Source: Sphingosinicella sp041916975 (lineage in GTDB: Bacteria; Pseudomonadota; Alphaproteobacteria; Sphingomonadales; Sphingomonadaceae). Taken from it: a DNA stretch of 64,000 nucleotides. Below are positions 1 through 7,115 of the stretch, piece after piece. Location: positions 1,054,001-1,118,000 of the forward strand of contig NZ_JAYRYK010000001.1 in assembly GCF_041916975.1 (NCBI RefSeq), given 5' to 3'. How positions within the stretch are numbered: the first letter of the stretch is position 1; each line of letters starts with the position of its first letter. A program made the translations under genes and the position numbers. Under the pieces are notes generated by a model that saw only the letters and a list, made by a program, of their open reading frames with translations, was not told the origin of the DNA and did no database searches.

Positions 1-2038
1 TCGCCTCGTGGTGGCCGCTGAACAGGAATACGAGATCGAGATCGGATTTTTCGGTGAGAATGGCGCCGCCGTAGCGGCCGAAGCCCAGCACCAGCAGGCG
101 CCCGCCGGAGACGCGCCCGTGCGTTTCGGCGAACTCGGCCTGCACCGCGTCGGCGAGCACGGCGATCGCGGCGTCGGCAAGCTTGGCGTGATCGCGCCCA
201 ACGCGGATCGGGTCCGCGCCACCCTCGATGATCTGCACGCCGAGCTGGAAGCGGCGCTCCGCCACAAAGCGGCGCACCTCGTCGAGCTTCAGTTCGAGCG
301 CGTCGTGGCGGCGCAGGCGCGCGCGCAGCATATCGGTGAGGTCTTCCGTACACGGCAGCGGCGCGAACGCCTCGTTCGACAACATGATGTCGACGATCTC
401 CGGCCGCCGCGCGAGCTTGCCCGCGAGCACCGGGGCCAGTTCCAGCACGCGCGCGAGCAGAAGCGCGACGCGGGGGTTTGCCTCGATGAGCGCGAAGAAC
501 TGGATCGACGAGGGCAGCGCGCCGAGGAAATCGTCGAAGCGCAGCAGCGCCTCGCGGCCCGTTCCCGCTTCCGCGAAGGCTTTGACGAGACCGGGGAGTG
601 CGCTTTCAAGCTCGCGCTGGGCCGCATCGCTGCGCAGCGCGCGATAGCTGCGGTCGCGCCAGCGGGCGATGAGGTCGGCAAGGTCGGCGTGCGGGCCGAT
701 CCCGGCTTTCTTGAGCGCGGCCTTGAGCTGCGCAGGCTGGCGCGGCAACCGGTCCACCTCCGCCTCGGCGATGAGCGCGTCGTAGATGCGGCCGACGGCG
801 GTCGCGTGGCGCTTGATCTCGCGCTCCATCGCCGCCCAGTCGCGGTAGCCCGCAAGTGCCGCCAGATCCTTGCGTTCGGGCGCGCGCGTCGGGATCTGGT
901 GCGTCTGCGCGTCTTCCAGCATCTGGAGGCGATGTTCCGCAGTACGCAGGGCACGGTAGGCGTTGGCGAGCGTTTCGGCCTCATCGGGCTTGATGCGCTC
1001 CGCCGCGACCAGCGCCGCGAGCGCGTCCAGCGTCGCGGGCTGGCGCAGCGTCCAATCGCGCCCGCCAAAGATCAGCTGGTGGATCTGCGCGAAGAACTCG
1101 ACCTCGCGGATGCCCCCGCGCCCGCGCTTCAGGCAATAGCCGGGGCCGACCTCCTGCCGCTCGTCGTAATGATCACGGATCATCAACGACATGTCCTGAA
1201 TGTCGCGCACCGCCGTGTAGTCGAGCGAGCGGCGCCAGACGAACGGTTCGATTGCGGCGAGGAAATCGTCGCCCATCTTCACGTCGCCACCCACGGCGCG
1301 CGCGCGGATGAACGCCGCGCGCTCCCACGCCAGCGCTTCGGACTGGTAATAGGTCTCAGCCCCCCGGATCGGCATGGCGATCGGCGTCACCTCGGAAGCC
1401 GGACGCAGACGGAGATCGACGCGAAACACGTAGCCACCCGAATCGCGCGTCTGCATCAGCTCGACCATGCGGCGGGCGATGCGGACGGCAGTATTGTCCG
1501 GGTCGTCACCCTCGCGCACGACGAGCCGATCGCGGTCGTAGAGCAGGATCAGGTCGACATCGCTCGAATAGTTGAGCTCGCGGCTGCCGAGCTTGCCGAG
1601 CGCGATGGCGGTAAAGCCATCCGGCTCCGCGCCGGGAATGCGCTCGTCTACGGCGATGCGGATCGCGCGGTCGATGGCGCGGTCAGCAAGGTCCGAAAGC
1701 GCCGCTGTTACCTTTTCGAGCGGCCAGCGGCCGGAAATGTCGGCGAGCGCGATGGCAATAGCCGCGATCCGCTTCGCCTCGCGCATCGCGGCACCATCTG
1801 CATCCGGGGCGGCGAGCAGTGCCAGCGCCGTTTCCATCAGCGGTTCGGGGCCTTCCGCAAGGTAACGCAGGAGGACTTCGTCCTCGCGGCGCATCAGCGA
1901 GCGCAGGTACGGAGAGTGCGCCCATGCGCGGGCACAGGCGTCCACGTCCTCAGGCACATCCTCAGGCGTGCCGGTAACGCCGGCTTCGGCAAGGATACGT
2001 TGAAGTTCGGCCGGCAGCGCTGGCGTCGTCTCCGCCAA
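1..2038 (-). CDS. glnE: Bifunctional glutamine synthetase adenylyltransferase/adenylyl-removing enzyme, C-terminus outside the window
   Basis: GlnE adds AMP to, and removes it from, glutamine synthetase in response to PII signals, so it tunes nitrogen assimilation. About 679 residues are visible. The first nucleotidyltransferase domain carries GSRELNYSSDVDLILLYD near residue 150, a GlnE hallmark, and the second domain begins near residue 655 with the related motif LTEKSDLDLVFLF, where the window ends. Full-length family members have about 900-950 residues, so roughly the last quarter is missing only because of the window edge. The chosen start is TTG at 2038, preceded by GAAAGGG; no ATG or GTG fits better. 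It lies 14 bases after the stress sigma gene, in the same direction, so co-transcription is possible. Family assignment is secure; the exact start is less so. Confidence 0.93.
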   Translation of the reverse strand, partial: MAETTPALPAELQRILAEAGVTGTPEDVPEDVDACARAWAHSPYLRSLMRREDEVLLRYLAEGPEPLMETALALLAAPDADGAAMREAKRIAAIAIALADISGRWPLEKVTAALSDLADRAIDRAIRIAVDERIPGAEPDGFTAIALGKLGSRELNYSSDVDLILLYDRDRLVVREGDDPDNTAVRIARRMVELMQTRDSGGYVFRVDLRLRPASEVTPIAMPIRGAETYYQSEALAWERAAFIRARAVGGDVKMGDDFLAAIEPFVWRRSLDYTAVRDIQDMSLMIRDHYDERQEVGPGYCLKRGRGGIREVEFFAQIHQLIFGGRDWTLRQPATLDALAALVAAERIKPDEAETLANAYRALRTAEHRLQMLEDAQTHQIPTRAPERKDLAALAGYRDWAAMEREIKRHATAVGRIYDALIAEAEVDRLPRQPAQLKAALKKAGIGPHADLADLIARWRDRSYRALRSDAAQRELESALPGLVKAFAEAGTGREALLRFDDFLGALPSSIQFFALIEANPRVALLLARVLELAPVLAGKLARRPEIVDIMLSNEAFAPLPCTEDLTDMLRARLRRHDALELKLDEVRRFVAERRFQLGVQIIEGGADPIRVGRDHAKLADAAIAVLADAVQAEFAETHGRVSGGRLLVLGFGRYGGAILTEKSDLDLVFLFSGHHEA

Positions 2039-2052
2039 GGAGAACCCTTTCG

Positions 2053-2799
2053 TTATTCGCGCGCCAGCTGATCCACCTGTCCCATGATCTCGTCAAGCGC
2101 GGTCGTGCCCGATGCGGTCGAACCGCGCCGCGAGGGCAGCTTCCCTTCCGCGATGACCAGCTCGAGCGCAGCGCGGCCTCGCGCGACGCGGCTCTTGATG
2201 GTGCCGACCGCACAATCGCATATGGTCGCCGCCTCCTCATAGGCAAAGCCGCCCGCGCCGACGAGGATCAGCGCCTCGCGCTGCGCCGACGGCAGTTCGA
2301 GGAGCGCGCGCTGCAGATCGGCAAGCTCGATCTGCTTGTCCTGCCCGGCAGGGGCGGAGAGCAGGCGATCGGCGACGAGTTCGTCCCATTCCCCCTTGAA
2401 GCGCGAGCGCCGCATCTGGCTGAGGAAGAGGTTGCGAAGGATGATGAAGGTCCAAGCGCGAATGTTCGTCCCTGCCTGAAAGCGATCTCGTGCCGCCCAC
2501 GCCTTCAGCAGCGTTTCCTGCACGAGGTCGTCCGCCATGTCGCGATTGCCCGAAAGCGAACGCCCAAAGGCGCGCAGCTGCGGGATGATCGCCGAAAGCT
2601 CGTCTTTGAACGCCTTGTCGGAAAGCTGGCCCTTCTTCGGCTCTTCGGGGCTCGATTCGAGCCTCGCGAGCAGGTCGAGAAACGCCTGCGGCAGGGGCTG
2701 CGTCGCCGCATCGGCATAGGCCGAGCGCAGGAAGCCCCCGATCACGTCCGGACTCACGGGACTGGTGCCGTCCTGACGGCCGATCCTTTGTTCGATCAT
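2053..2799 (-). CDS. ecfG: General-stress ECF sigma factor with a fused N-terminal NepR-like anti-sigma segment
   Basis: This is a 248-residue protein. Residues about 60-230 form an EcfG (ECF15) sigma factor: region 2 includes DMADDLVQETLLKAWAARD, and region 4 includes QREALILVGAGGFAYEEAA and the helix-turn-helix GTIKSRVARGR. Residues 17-48 (for example IGGFLRSAYADA and PLPQAFLDLLARLE) match the two-helix core of NepR, normally a separate protein of about 60 residues that sequesters EcfG until phosphorylated PhyR takes it away. The frame is uninterrupted, and no ATG, GTG or TTG lies near the expected sigma start at residues 55-70, so one fused product is the simplest reading. The start ATG at 2799 has GAGGGG six bases upstream. 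It is downstream of phyR and the 46-residue membrane gene. The sigma call is firm; the NepR fusion is inferred from motif similarity. Confidence 0.9.
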   Translation of the reverse strand: MIEQRIGRQDGTSPVSPDVIGGFLRSAYADAATQPLPQAFLDLLARLESSPEEPKKGQLSDKAFKDELSAIIPQLRAFGRSLSGNRDMADDLVQETLLKAWAARDRFQAGTNIRAWTFIILRNLFLSQMRRSRFKGEWDELVADRLLSAPAGQDKQIELADLQRALLELPSAQREALILVGAGGFAYEEAATICDCAVGTIKSRVARGRAALELVIAEGKLPSRRGSTASGTTALDEIMGQVDQLARE

Positions 2800-2822
2800 A
2801 AATTTCCCCTCGGACTCTGGCT

Positions 2823-2963
2823 TCAGCGCGACCAGAAAAACAGCAGCGCCGCGAAGATCACAACGACCATCGTGACCGAAAACAGCAGGATGTAGCGGAC
2901 GATATGAGGGGTTTCCCCTGCCCTCGCCTGGTTCGTCCTCAGTGTTTCGTGGTCCTGTTCCAT
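2823..2963 (-). CDS. 46-residue single-span membrane protein in the stress locus
   Basis: A small gene not recognised as a known family. The product has a charged, hydrophilic N-terminus (about residues 1-20) followed by one strong transmembrane helix at about 22-43 (for example YILLFSVTMVVVIFAALLFF) and ends with WSR. The start at 2963 is chosen because AGGAG lies nine bases before that ATG; an in-frame start further upstream, at 3014, has no such site. It sits between phyR (69 bases upstream) and the sigma gene (23 bases downstream), all on one strand, so it is probably co-transcribed with them. A role in sensing or tuning the stress circuit is possible, but nothing in the sequence proves it. 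Confidence 0.7.
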   Translation of the reverse strand: MEQDHETLRTNQARAGETPHIVRYILLFSVTMVVVIFAALLFFWSR

Positions 2964-3032
2964 GGCCGTTGGCTCCTGGTTGTGAAGGCTATGCCCCTGC
3001 CCGCCCACGCACAAGGCGGCGAAGGCGGACCG

Positions 3033-3827
3033 TCATCGCATCGCCGCGGTGCTGTTGAAGAAAAGCGCCTGCGCAATCGCCGCCGAGACGGTCGAACGCT
3101 GGAACGGCTTTGTGATGAGGAAGGTCGGCTCCGGACGCTCGCCGGTGAGCAAGCGTTCCGGAAAGGCCGTGATGAAGATCACGGGCACCGAGAAGCGGCC
3201 AAGGATATCCTTCACCGCATCGATGCCGGAGCTGTCGTCGGCAAGCTGGATGTCCGCGAGCACGAGCCCCGGCTCGGCGTCGATCGCCAGCGCCACCGCC
3301 TCATCGCGCGTTACCGCGATGCCGGTCACGTCGTGGCCGAGATCGCGCACGATGCTGTCGAGGTCCATGCCGATGATCGGCTCGTCCTCGATGATCAGTA
3401 CCCGCGTGCGCGTCTGCCGACTGATTTCGTCCATCGCTTCCTTGACGAGGCCCGAGACACTGTCCGGGTCCAGATCGATGAGATAGCCGACGTCTTCGTG
3501 CGAAAATCCCTCCATCGCGGTCAGCAGCAGCGCCTGCCGTGACAGCGGCGTGATCGCCGCGAGACGTTCGTGGGCGGCGCGTTCGAAATCGGATGCCGCC
3601 GGTTCCTCCGAATCCACATCGATGTTCGAAGACGCCCAAATGGCGTGGAAGACGCGGTAGAGCGCCAGCCGTTCATCCACATCGCTCGGGAAATCCTGCG
3701 GCGCGCTAACGATCGCTTCCAGTGCCGCGCGCACATAGGTGTCTCCGTCACGCTGAGTTCCCGTCAGCGCCCGCGCATATCGGCGGAGCAACGGAAGATG
3801 CGGCGCGAGCTTCGCTGCCAATGTCAT
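3033..3827 (-). CDS. phyR: PhyR, response regulator and anti-anti-sigma factor of the general stress response
   Basis: PhyR carries an EcfG-like domain that captures NepR once its receiver domain is phosphorylated, which releases the sigma factor. In this 264-residue protein the sigma-like domain covers about residues 1-130 and the receiver about 141-260. The receiver has the acidic pair E147/D148, phospho-acceptor D192 (LVLADIQLADD), T220 in FITAFPERLL and K240 in ITKPF, all typical of PhyR. The start at 3827 is preceded by GAGGAGG about nine bases upstream; the frame stays open 18 codons further but without a better site. The sigma-like domain lacks a DNA-binding region 2, as expected. It is divergent from the PhyP-like gene at 3957. 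No EcfG-type promoter was seen upstream on this strand. Confidence 0.95.
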   Translation of the reverse strand: MTLAAKLAPHLPLLRRYARALTGTQRDGDTYVRAALEAIVSAPQDFPSDVDERLALYRVFHAIWASSNIDVDSEEPAASDFERAAHERLAAITPLSRQALLLTAMEGFSHEDVGYLIDLDPDSVSGLVKEAMDEISRQTRTRVLIIEDEPIIGMDLDSIVRDLGHDVTGIAVTRDEAVALAIDAEPGLVLADIQLADDSSGIDAVKDILGRFSVPVIFITAFPERLLTGERPEPTFLITKPFQRSTVSAAIAQALFFNSTAAMR

Positions 3828-3902
3828 GTGTTCGTCTGCCTCCTCGAAACCCGGACCACCCCCGAATGGTGGCCGCCCCACGCGAAAGTGGCGGCAAGCA
3901 TT

Positions 3903-3927
3903 GGAACGGTCGAGGCTTTCTTTTGTT
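3903..3927 (+). promoter_or_regulatory. Candidate EcfG-type promoter for the PhyP-like gene
   Basis: GGAAC at 3903-3907 and GTT at 3925-3927 are separated by 17 bases. This is the published alphaproteobacterial EcfG pattern (GGAAC, 16-17 bases, CGTT), though the base before GTT is T rather than C. The element ends about 30 bases before the start codon at 3957, a plausible leader. It lies in the divergent phyR/kinase gap and would place the sensor under control of the circuit it feeds. Confidence 0.7.
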
Positions 3928-3956
3928 TCGCCCCATATCTAAGTTCGTTGAGGACA

Positions 3957-5630
3957 ATGGCTGAAAAACCAGAAATCCACGGTTCGCGCCAAGATTCAGG
4001 CCAAAGTTCGGGCCAGAGTTCACGCGCGCGGCGCTCGCTGTCGTTTCAGCTTGCGGTCGCGCTTACGCTGGCTCTGCTGCCGATCGGCATTCTCGCCGCC
4101 GTGTTGGCTGCCGACGGCATCCGCAGCGCGCGCGAGGCTGAACTGGTGCGCGCCGAAAACCAGTTCCGCGCCACTGCCCGCGTCGTCGACGATCTGCTCA
4201 GCGTCGATTTCCTTGTCCTGCGTGCACTGCTTCGCAACGAGAGCGGCCTTCACGAGGGCCGAACGTGCAACGCAGAGGCGGCAAACGCGCTCGACGATGC
4301 GGAAACCTTCGATGCGATCGTCTGGGCCGACGGTCTTGGCCGACCGATCTGCGAAAGCCGCGGCGGCATCAAACCATCCGCTGCCGAGCTCACCCGCCTT
4401 GCAGCGGAGAGCGAGCGCGAACACCTGATCTGGCCGGGAGGCGATCACGTGTTCTTCGCGGTGCGCGAGGAACCGGAAACCGGAAAGCCCGGGCTTGTCG
4501 TTGCAACGGCATCGGTTTCGCGCCTGAAAGCGCGCCTGCGCGAGATCGCGGCGATGGAAGGCGCGGCCACCGTATGGCTGGGCGACAAGCCCATCCTCGG
4601 CAATCCGCCGGATGACGCCGCGGCGCCCGGCGGACTCCTTACCGTGCGGCGCCTCGCGGAGTCCGGCGGGCGCGATCAGGTGGTCGCGGCGGGACCGCTT
4701 TCGATCGCGCCGTTCGCGCTCACCACGGTCGTTCCCGCAACCCGTCTTGCGGTTGCAGACGTGTTGGCGATCGCAGCGCCTTCGCTGATGTGGATCGCCG
4801 CGCTGCTCATCGGCTGGATGGTCGTGCGGCGCTTCGTCGTGCGCCCGCTGCAAAACATGGCAAGCGGCGTACGCGCATATGGTGCGGGAGATAATCTTGT
4901 GCGCCTTTCCGGGCGCGCCGGGCGAACAGACGAGATGCAGGCCTTCGCCGAAACCTTCGACACGATGGCTCAGGACATGGCGGAGGCGCGGCATGAGGTG
5001 GATGCCGCGCTCAGCGAACAGCGCCGTCTGACGCGCGAAGTCCATCACCGCGTGAAGAATAACCTGCAGATCATCGCCAGCCTGATCAGCATCCAGGCGC
5101 GCGAGGCAGACGGTGCCGATGTCGCGCGGGCTTATGCCAGCATCCAGATGCGCGTCGGCGCGCTGTCGATCGTGCACCGCTGGCTCTATGAGGAAAGCGA
5201 AGCGCAGGGTGTCGATTTCACGGCGCTCACCCACGACCTCTGCGCCAGCCTCCAGCAGATCATTCCGAGCGCGAAGCTCGTTGAGCCCCGTATCAACACG
5301 CACCTCGAGCGCCTGCACATCAGCCAGGACGCCGCCGTGCCGCTCGCGTTCCTCATCACCGAGGTGATCGCGTTCGCCGCCCGTCTTGCCGCGGCGGAGG
5401 GCCGTGAAAAGATGGTGATCGACATTCATGTCCGCCGCACCGAAACCGGCGGCGAATTGCAAATCTGCTCGGATGCGTTCGGAGAGGACGATCCGCTGGC
5501 ACCGACAGAGACACGTGCCGCCGCGCGCATCGTGAACGGCATGGTCCGCCAGCTCCGCGGGCACCTCAACTTCGATGCCGACGTACCCTGCTATACCGTA
5601 GGCTTCCCCCTCAAACCGCGGGTGGGATAA
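3957..5630 (+). CDS. PhyP-like membrane sensor of the HisKA_2/HWE histidine kinase family with degenerate ATPase domain
   Basis: A 557-residue membrane protein likely to act on PhyR. It has one membrane helix at about 31-53, an extracytoplasmic sensor region at about 55-265, a second helix at about 266-290, and a HAMP linker at about 291-345. A HisKA_2-type dimerisation motif, EVHHRVKNNLQ, has the phospho-acceptor His at 364. The ATP-binding part looks broken: where kinases have an N-box like NELVTNALKHA this protein has ITEVIAFAARLA, and the DxGxG G-box is absent (CSDAFGEDD). In Sphingomonas the kinase-like protein PhyP at the phyR locus acts as a negative regulator, probably as a phosphatase; that role fits here but is inferred. 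The start ATG at 3957 follows GAGGAC. Confidence 0.88.
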   Translation: MAEKPEIHGSRQDSGQSSGQSSRARRSLSFQLAVALTLALLPIGILAAVLAADGIRSAREAELVRAENQFRATARVVDDLLSVDFLVLRALLRNESGLHEGRTCNAEAANALDDAETFDAIVWADGLGRPICESRGGIKPSAAELTRLAAESEREHLIWPGGDHVFFAVREEPETGKPGLVVATASVSRLKARLREIAAMEGAATVWLGDKPILGNPPDDAAAPGGLLTVRRLAESGGRDQVVAAGPLSIAPFALTTVVPATRLAVADVLAIAAPSLMWIAALLIGWMVVRRFVVRPLQNMASGVRAYGAGDNLVRLSGRAGRTDEMQAFAETFDTMAQDMAEARHEVDAALSEQRRLTREVHHRVKNNLQIIASLISIQAREADGADVARAYASIQMRVGALSIVHRWLYEESEAQGVDFTALTHDLCASLQQIIPSAKLVEPRINTHLERLHISQDAAVPLAFLITEVIAFAARLAAAEGREKMVIDIHVRRTETGGELQICSDAFGEDDPLAPTETRAAARIVNGMVRQLRGHLNFDADVPCYTVGFPLKPRVG

Positions 5631-5646
5631 ATTTCTTTCAGGCGAT

Positions 5647-5671
5647 GGAACCATGCCGGTGATTCGCCGTT
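5647..5671 (+). promoter_or_regulatory. EcfG-type promoter for the small RNA
   Basis: GGAAC at 5647-5651 and CGTT at 5668-5671 form a full match to the EcfG consensus, with 17 bases between GGAAC and GTT. It is intergenic, 17 bases after the stop of the PhyP-like gene. The expected transcription start is about 5678-5680. The next clear signal downstream is the terminator at 5720-5770, not a start codon, so it appears to drive a short non-coding transcript. Confidence 0.8.
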
Positions 5672-5677
5672 TATGCG

Positions 5678-5770
5678 GCACGGACAGCGAACTTTGCCCC
5701 CCGCTCTCGCTGCCCCACCAGAGCCCGGTTGCCTGCTCCCCCCGCCGGCATCGGGCTCTTTTCTTTTTTG
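5678..5770 (+). ncRNA. Candidate stress-induced small RNA with C-rich loops (GsrN-like)
   Basis: A transcript of about 90 bases is predicted from the EcfG-type promoter to the terminator. The first hairpin pairs CAGCGA (5685-5690) with TCGCTG (5707-5712) and exposes a 16-base loop containing six consecutive C (5697-5702). The second hairpin is the terminator, and its loop again holds a run of C (CTCCCCCC, 5735-5742). No credible reading frame lies inside. In Caulobacter, GsrN is an EcfG (SigT)-dependent small RNA whose C-rich loop pairs with G-rich leaders such as that of katG. Promoter type, two-hairpin shape, C-rich loops and position in the stress locus all fit a homolog, but sequence identity was not tested. 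Confidence 0.7.
5720..5770 (+). terminator. Rho-independent terminator of the small RNA
   Basis: The stem AGAGCCCG (5720-5727) pairs perfectly with CGGGCTCT (5752-5759) and is followed by a T-rich tract, TTTTCTTTTTT. It closes the small RNA and separates it from the entericidin gene. Confidence 0.85.
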
Positions 5771-5793
5771 TGCTGCTCCCGGAACGGTCCGAT

Positions 5794-5818
5794 GAAACCT
5801 ATTGAGGCCACGACCGTT
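5794..5818 (+). promoter_or_regulatory. Weaker EcfG-type promoter candidate for the entericidin gene
   Basis: GAAAC at 5794-5798, 17 bases, then GTT at 5816-5818 preceded by C. It differs from the consensus by one base (GAAAC for GGAAC). It would give a leader of about 20-25 bases to the start codon at 5849. A perfect GGAAC at 5781 has no -10 element at the right distance. Confidence 0.4.
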
Positions 5819-5848
5819 TTTCATGGGCAGTTTATCTGGAGAATGAAC

Positions 5849-5980
5849 ATGCGCACGAAAACGGGTACCAAACTCGCAGTCATCATGGCCTTGCTGGCCA
5901 TCACCGCCTGCAACACGGTCGAAGGCGTCGGCAAGGACGTGCAATCGGCCGGTGAAACGGTCGAGGACGCGGCCAACTAA
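5849..5980 (+). CDS. Entericidin EcnA/B-type small lipoprotein
   Basis: A 43-residue predicted lipoprotein. The signal peptide has K4 and K8 and the hydrophobic core LAVIMALLA, ending in the lipobox ITAC with the acylated Cys at 21. The mature part, NTVEGVGKDVQSAGETVEDA, has the typical entericidin look. Such peptides are common stress-induced envelope lipoproteins in alphaproteobacteria. Two in-frame ATGs exist (5843 and 5849); the second has GGAGA at a proper distance, the first is too close to it. The gene lies 78 bases after the small RNA terminator and converges on tatC. The family call is good; the cellular role is unknown. Confidence 0.85.
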   Translation: MRTKTGTKLAVIMALLAITACNTVEGVGKDVQSAGETVEDAAN

Positions 5981-5997
5981 GGGTGAAAAATGGAGAC

Positions 5998-6025
5998 GGG
6001 GACGCGGCTACTCGGCGGCGTCCCC
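5998..6025 (-). terminator. Probable terminator after tatC
   Basis: GGGGACGC (5998-6005) pairs with GCGTCCCC (6018-6025), and the tatC stop codon lies in the loop. On the minus strand a TTTTT run follows a few bases after the stem. It may also stop transcripts from the convergent entericidin gene, although the plus side lacks a T run. Confidence 0.5.
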
Positions 6026-6784
6026 AGCTTCCTCTGGCGGCGCAAGCCGTGCGGCGCGGCGATCGGTAAGAACGATGCCGATAATGCCCGCCTCGTAAAG
6101 AACCATGAGCGGGATCGCGAGCAGGAGCTGGGAGATGACGTCTGGCGGCGTCAGTACCGCGGCGACCACGAAAGCTCCGACGATCGCATAACGGCGGAAC
6201 GCGCGAAGCTGCGCGACGTTCACGATCCCTGCACGCGCCAGCAGCATCAGCAGCACCGGCAGCAGGAAGCAGAAGCCGAACGCGAAGATCAGCCCCATCA
6301 CGAACGACAGGTAATCGTCCATCGCGGGCAGCGCCTGCTGAGGAATGCCCGCCTCCGTCGTCTGGAAGCCCAGCAGGAAGGTGAAGACCGTGGGCATCAC
6401 CACGTAATAGGCTAGCGCCGCACCCATGGTGAAAAGGATCGGCGTGGCGATCAGGAAGGGCAGAAACGCCCGCTTCTCGGACCTGTAGAGCCCCGGCGCG
6501 ATGAACAACCAGATCTGGTTCGCGATGATCGGAAACGCAATCAGGAACGCCGCGAACAGCGCCACCTTGATCTCCACGAAAAACGCTTCGTAGAGCTTCG
6601 TGTAGATGAGCTGCGAGGCCTTTGCCTTCACCAGCGGCTGCACGAGGAAGGCGAAAATGTCGTCCGCGAAGGTGAAGCAGACGCCGAACGCAAGCATAAG
6701 CGCGATGACGCAGTAAAGCAGGCGCTGGCGCAGTTCGATCAGGTGATCGAGCAGCGGGGCCTTGCTGTCGTCGATGTCTCTCAT
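6008..6784 (-). CDS. tatC: Sec-independent (Tat) protein translocase subunit TatC
   Basis: TatC is the membrane receptor for twin-arginine signal peptides and forms the translocase core with TatB. The 258-residue protein starts MRDIDDSKAPLLDHLIELRQRLLY, with the family's N-terminal HLxELRxR motif, and shows about six hydrophobic segments (for example LLYCVIALMLAFGVCFTFA near the start and AIPLMVLYEAGIIGIVLTD near the end). The start overlaps the tatB stop by four bases. It is the last gene of a minus-strand run with tatA, tatB, scpA and scpB. The export route is relevant here because the IorB-like protein encoded at 50010-52274 has a Tat-type signal. Confidence 0.97.
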   Translation of the reverse strand: MRDIDDSKAPLLDHLIELRQRLLYCVIALMLAFGVCFTFADDIFAFLVQPLVKAKASQLIYTKLYEAFFVEIKVALFAAFLIAFPIIANQIWLFIAPGLYRSEKRAFLPFLIATPILFTMGAALAYYVVMPTVFTFLLGFQTTEAGIPQQALPAMDDYLSFVMGLIFAFGFCFLLPVLLMLLARAGIVNVAQLRAFRRYAIVGAFVVAAVLTPPDVISQLLLAIPLMVLYEAGIIGIVLTDRRAARLAPPEEAGDAAE

Positions 6785-7092
6785 GCCTGCGGCTTGCCGG
6801 TATCGGGCGCCGGTTCAGCGGGTGGCGCTTCATCGCTGGCCGGCGGTTCCGGCGTCGCAGGGTGCGCCTTCATGATCGCGGCGTTCTGCGCTTCCCACTG
6901 CTTCTGCATTTCTTCCATCTCCGCCTCGCGGATCATGGCGTCGACACCGGTGCGAAAGTGCCGCGCGGTCGCGCGCGCCTTGCCGATCCAGTTGCCGACG
7001 GTGCGCAGCAGGCGCGGCAAATCCTTCGGCCCCACGACGAGGAGCGCGACGATCGCGATCAGCAGGAGTTCGGGCGCGCCGACGTCGAACAT
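6781..7092 (-). CDS. tatB: Tat translocase subunit TatB
   Basis: TatB links TatC to substrate and to TatA. The 103-residue protein has the expected N-terminal helix (APELLLIAIVALLVVGPKDLP, with the conserved ELL, GP and LP positions), then an amphipathic helix and a charged, Pro/Ala-rich tail. Its stop overlaps the tatC start (ATGA). TatA precedes it by 23 bases. Length and order (tatA-tatB-tatC) are normal. Confidence 0.95.
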   Translation of the reverse strand: MFDVGAPELLLIAIVALLVVGPKDLPRLLRTVGNWIGKARATARHFRTGVDAMIREAEMEEMQKQWEAQNAAIMKAHPATPEPPASDEAPPAEPAPDTGKPQA

Positions 7093-7115
7093 TTATCCGT
7101 CCGGATGGAGGACCG

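Noticed and set aside
2800..3032. Search for an EcfG promoter before the sigma gene or the 46-residue gene on the minus strand
   Set aside because: One GGAAC (2961-2957, minus) exists but without a correctly spaced GTT. Autoregulation through this motif is therefore not supported here.
5781..5785. Perfect GGAAC box before the entericidin gene
   Set aside because: No GTT lies 16-18 bases downstream; the one-mismatch box at 5794 fits better.
6196..6220. GGAAC-N17-GTT pattern on the plus strand
   Set aside because: It lies inside tatC on the antisense strand with no gene or terminator behind it. A few chance matches are expected in a window this size.
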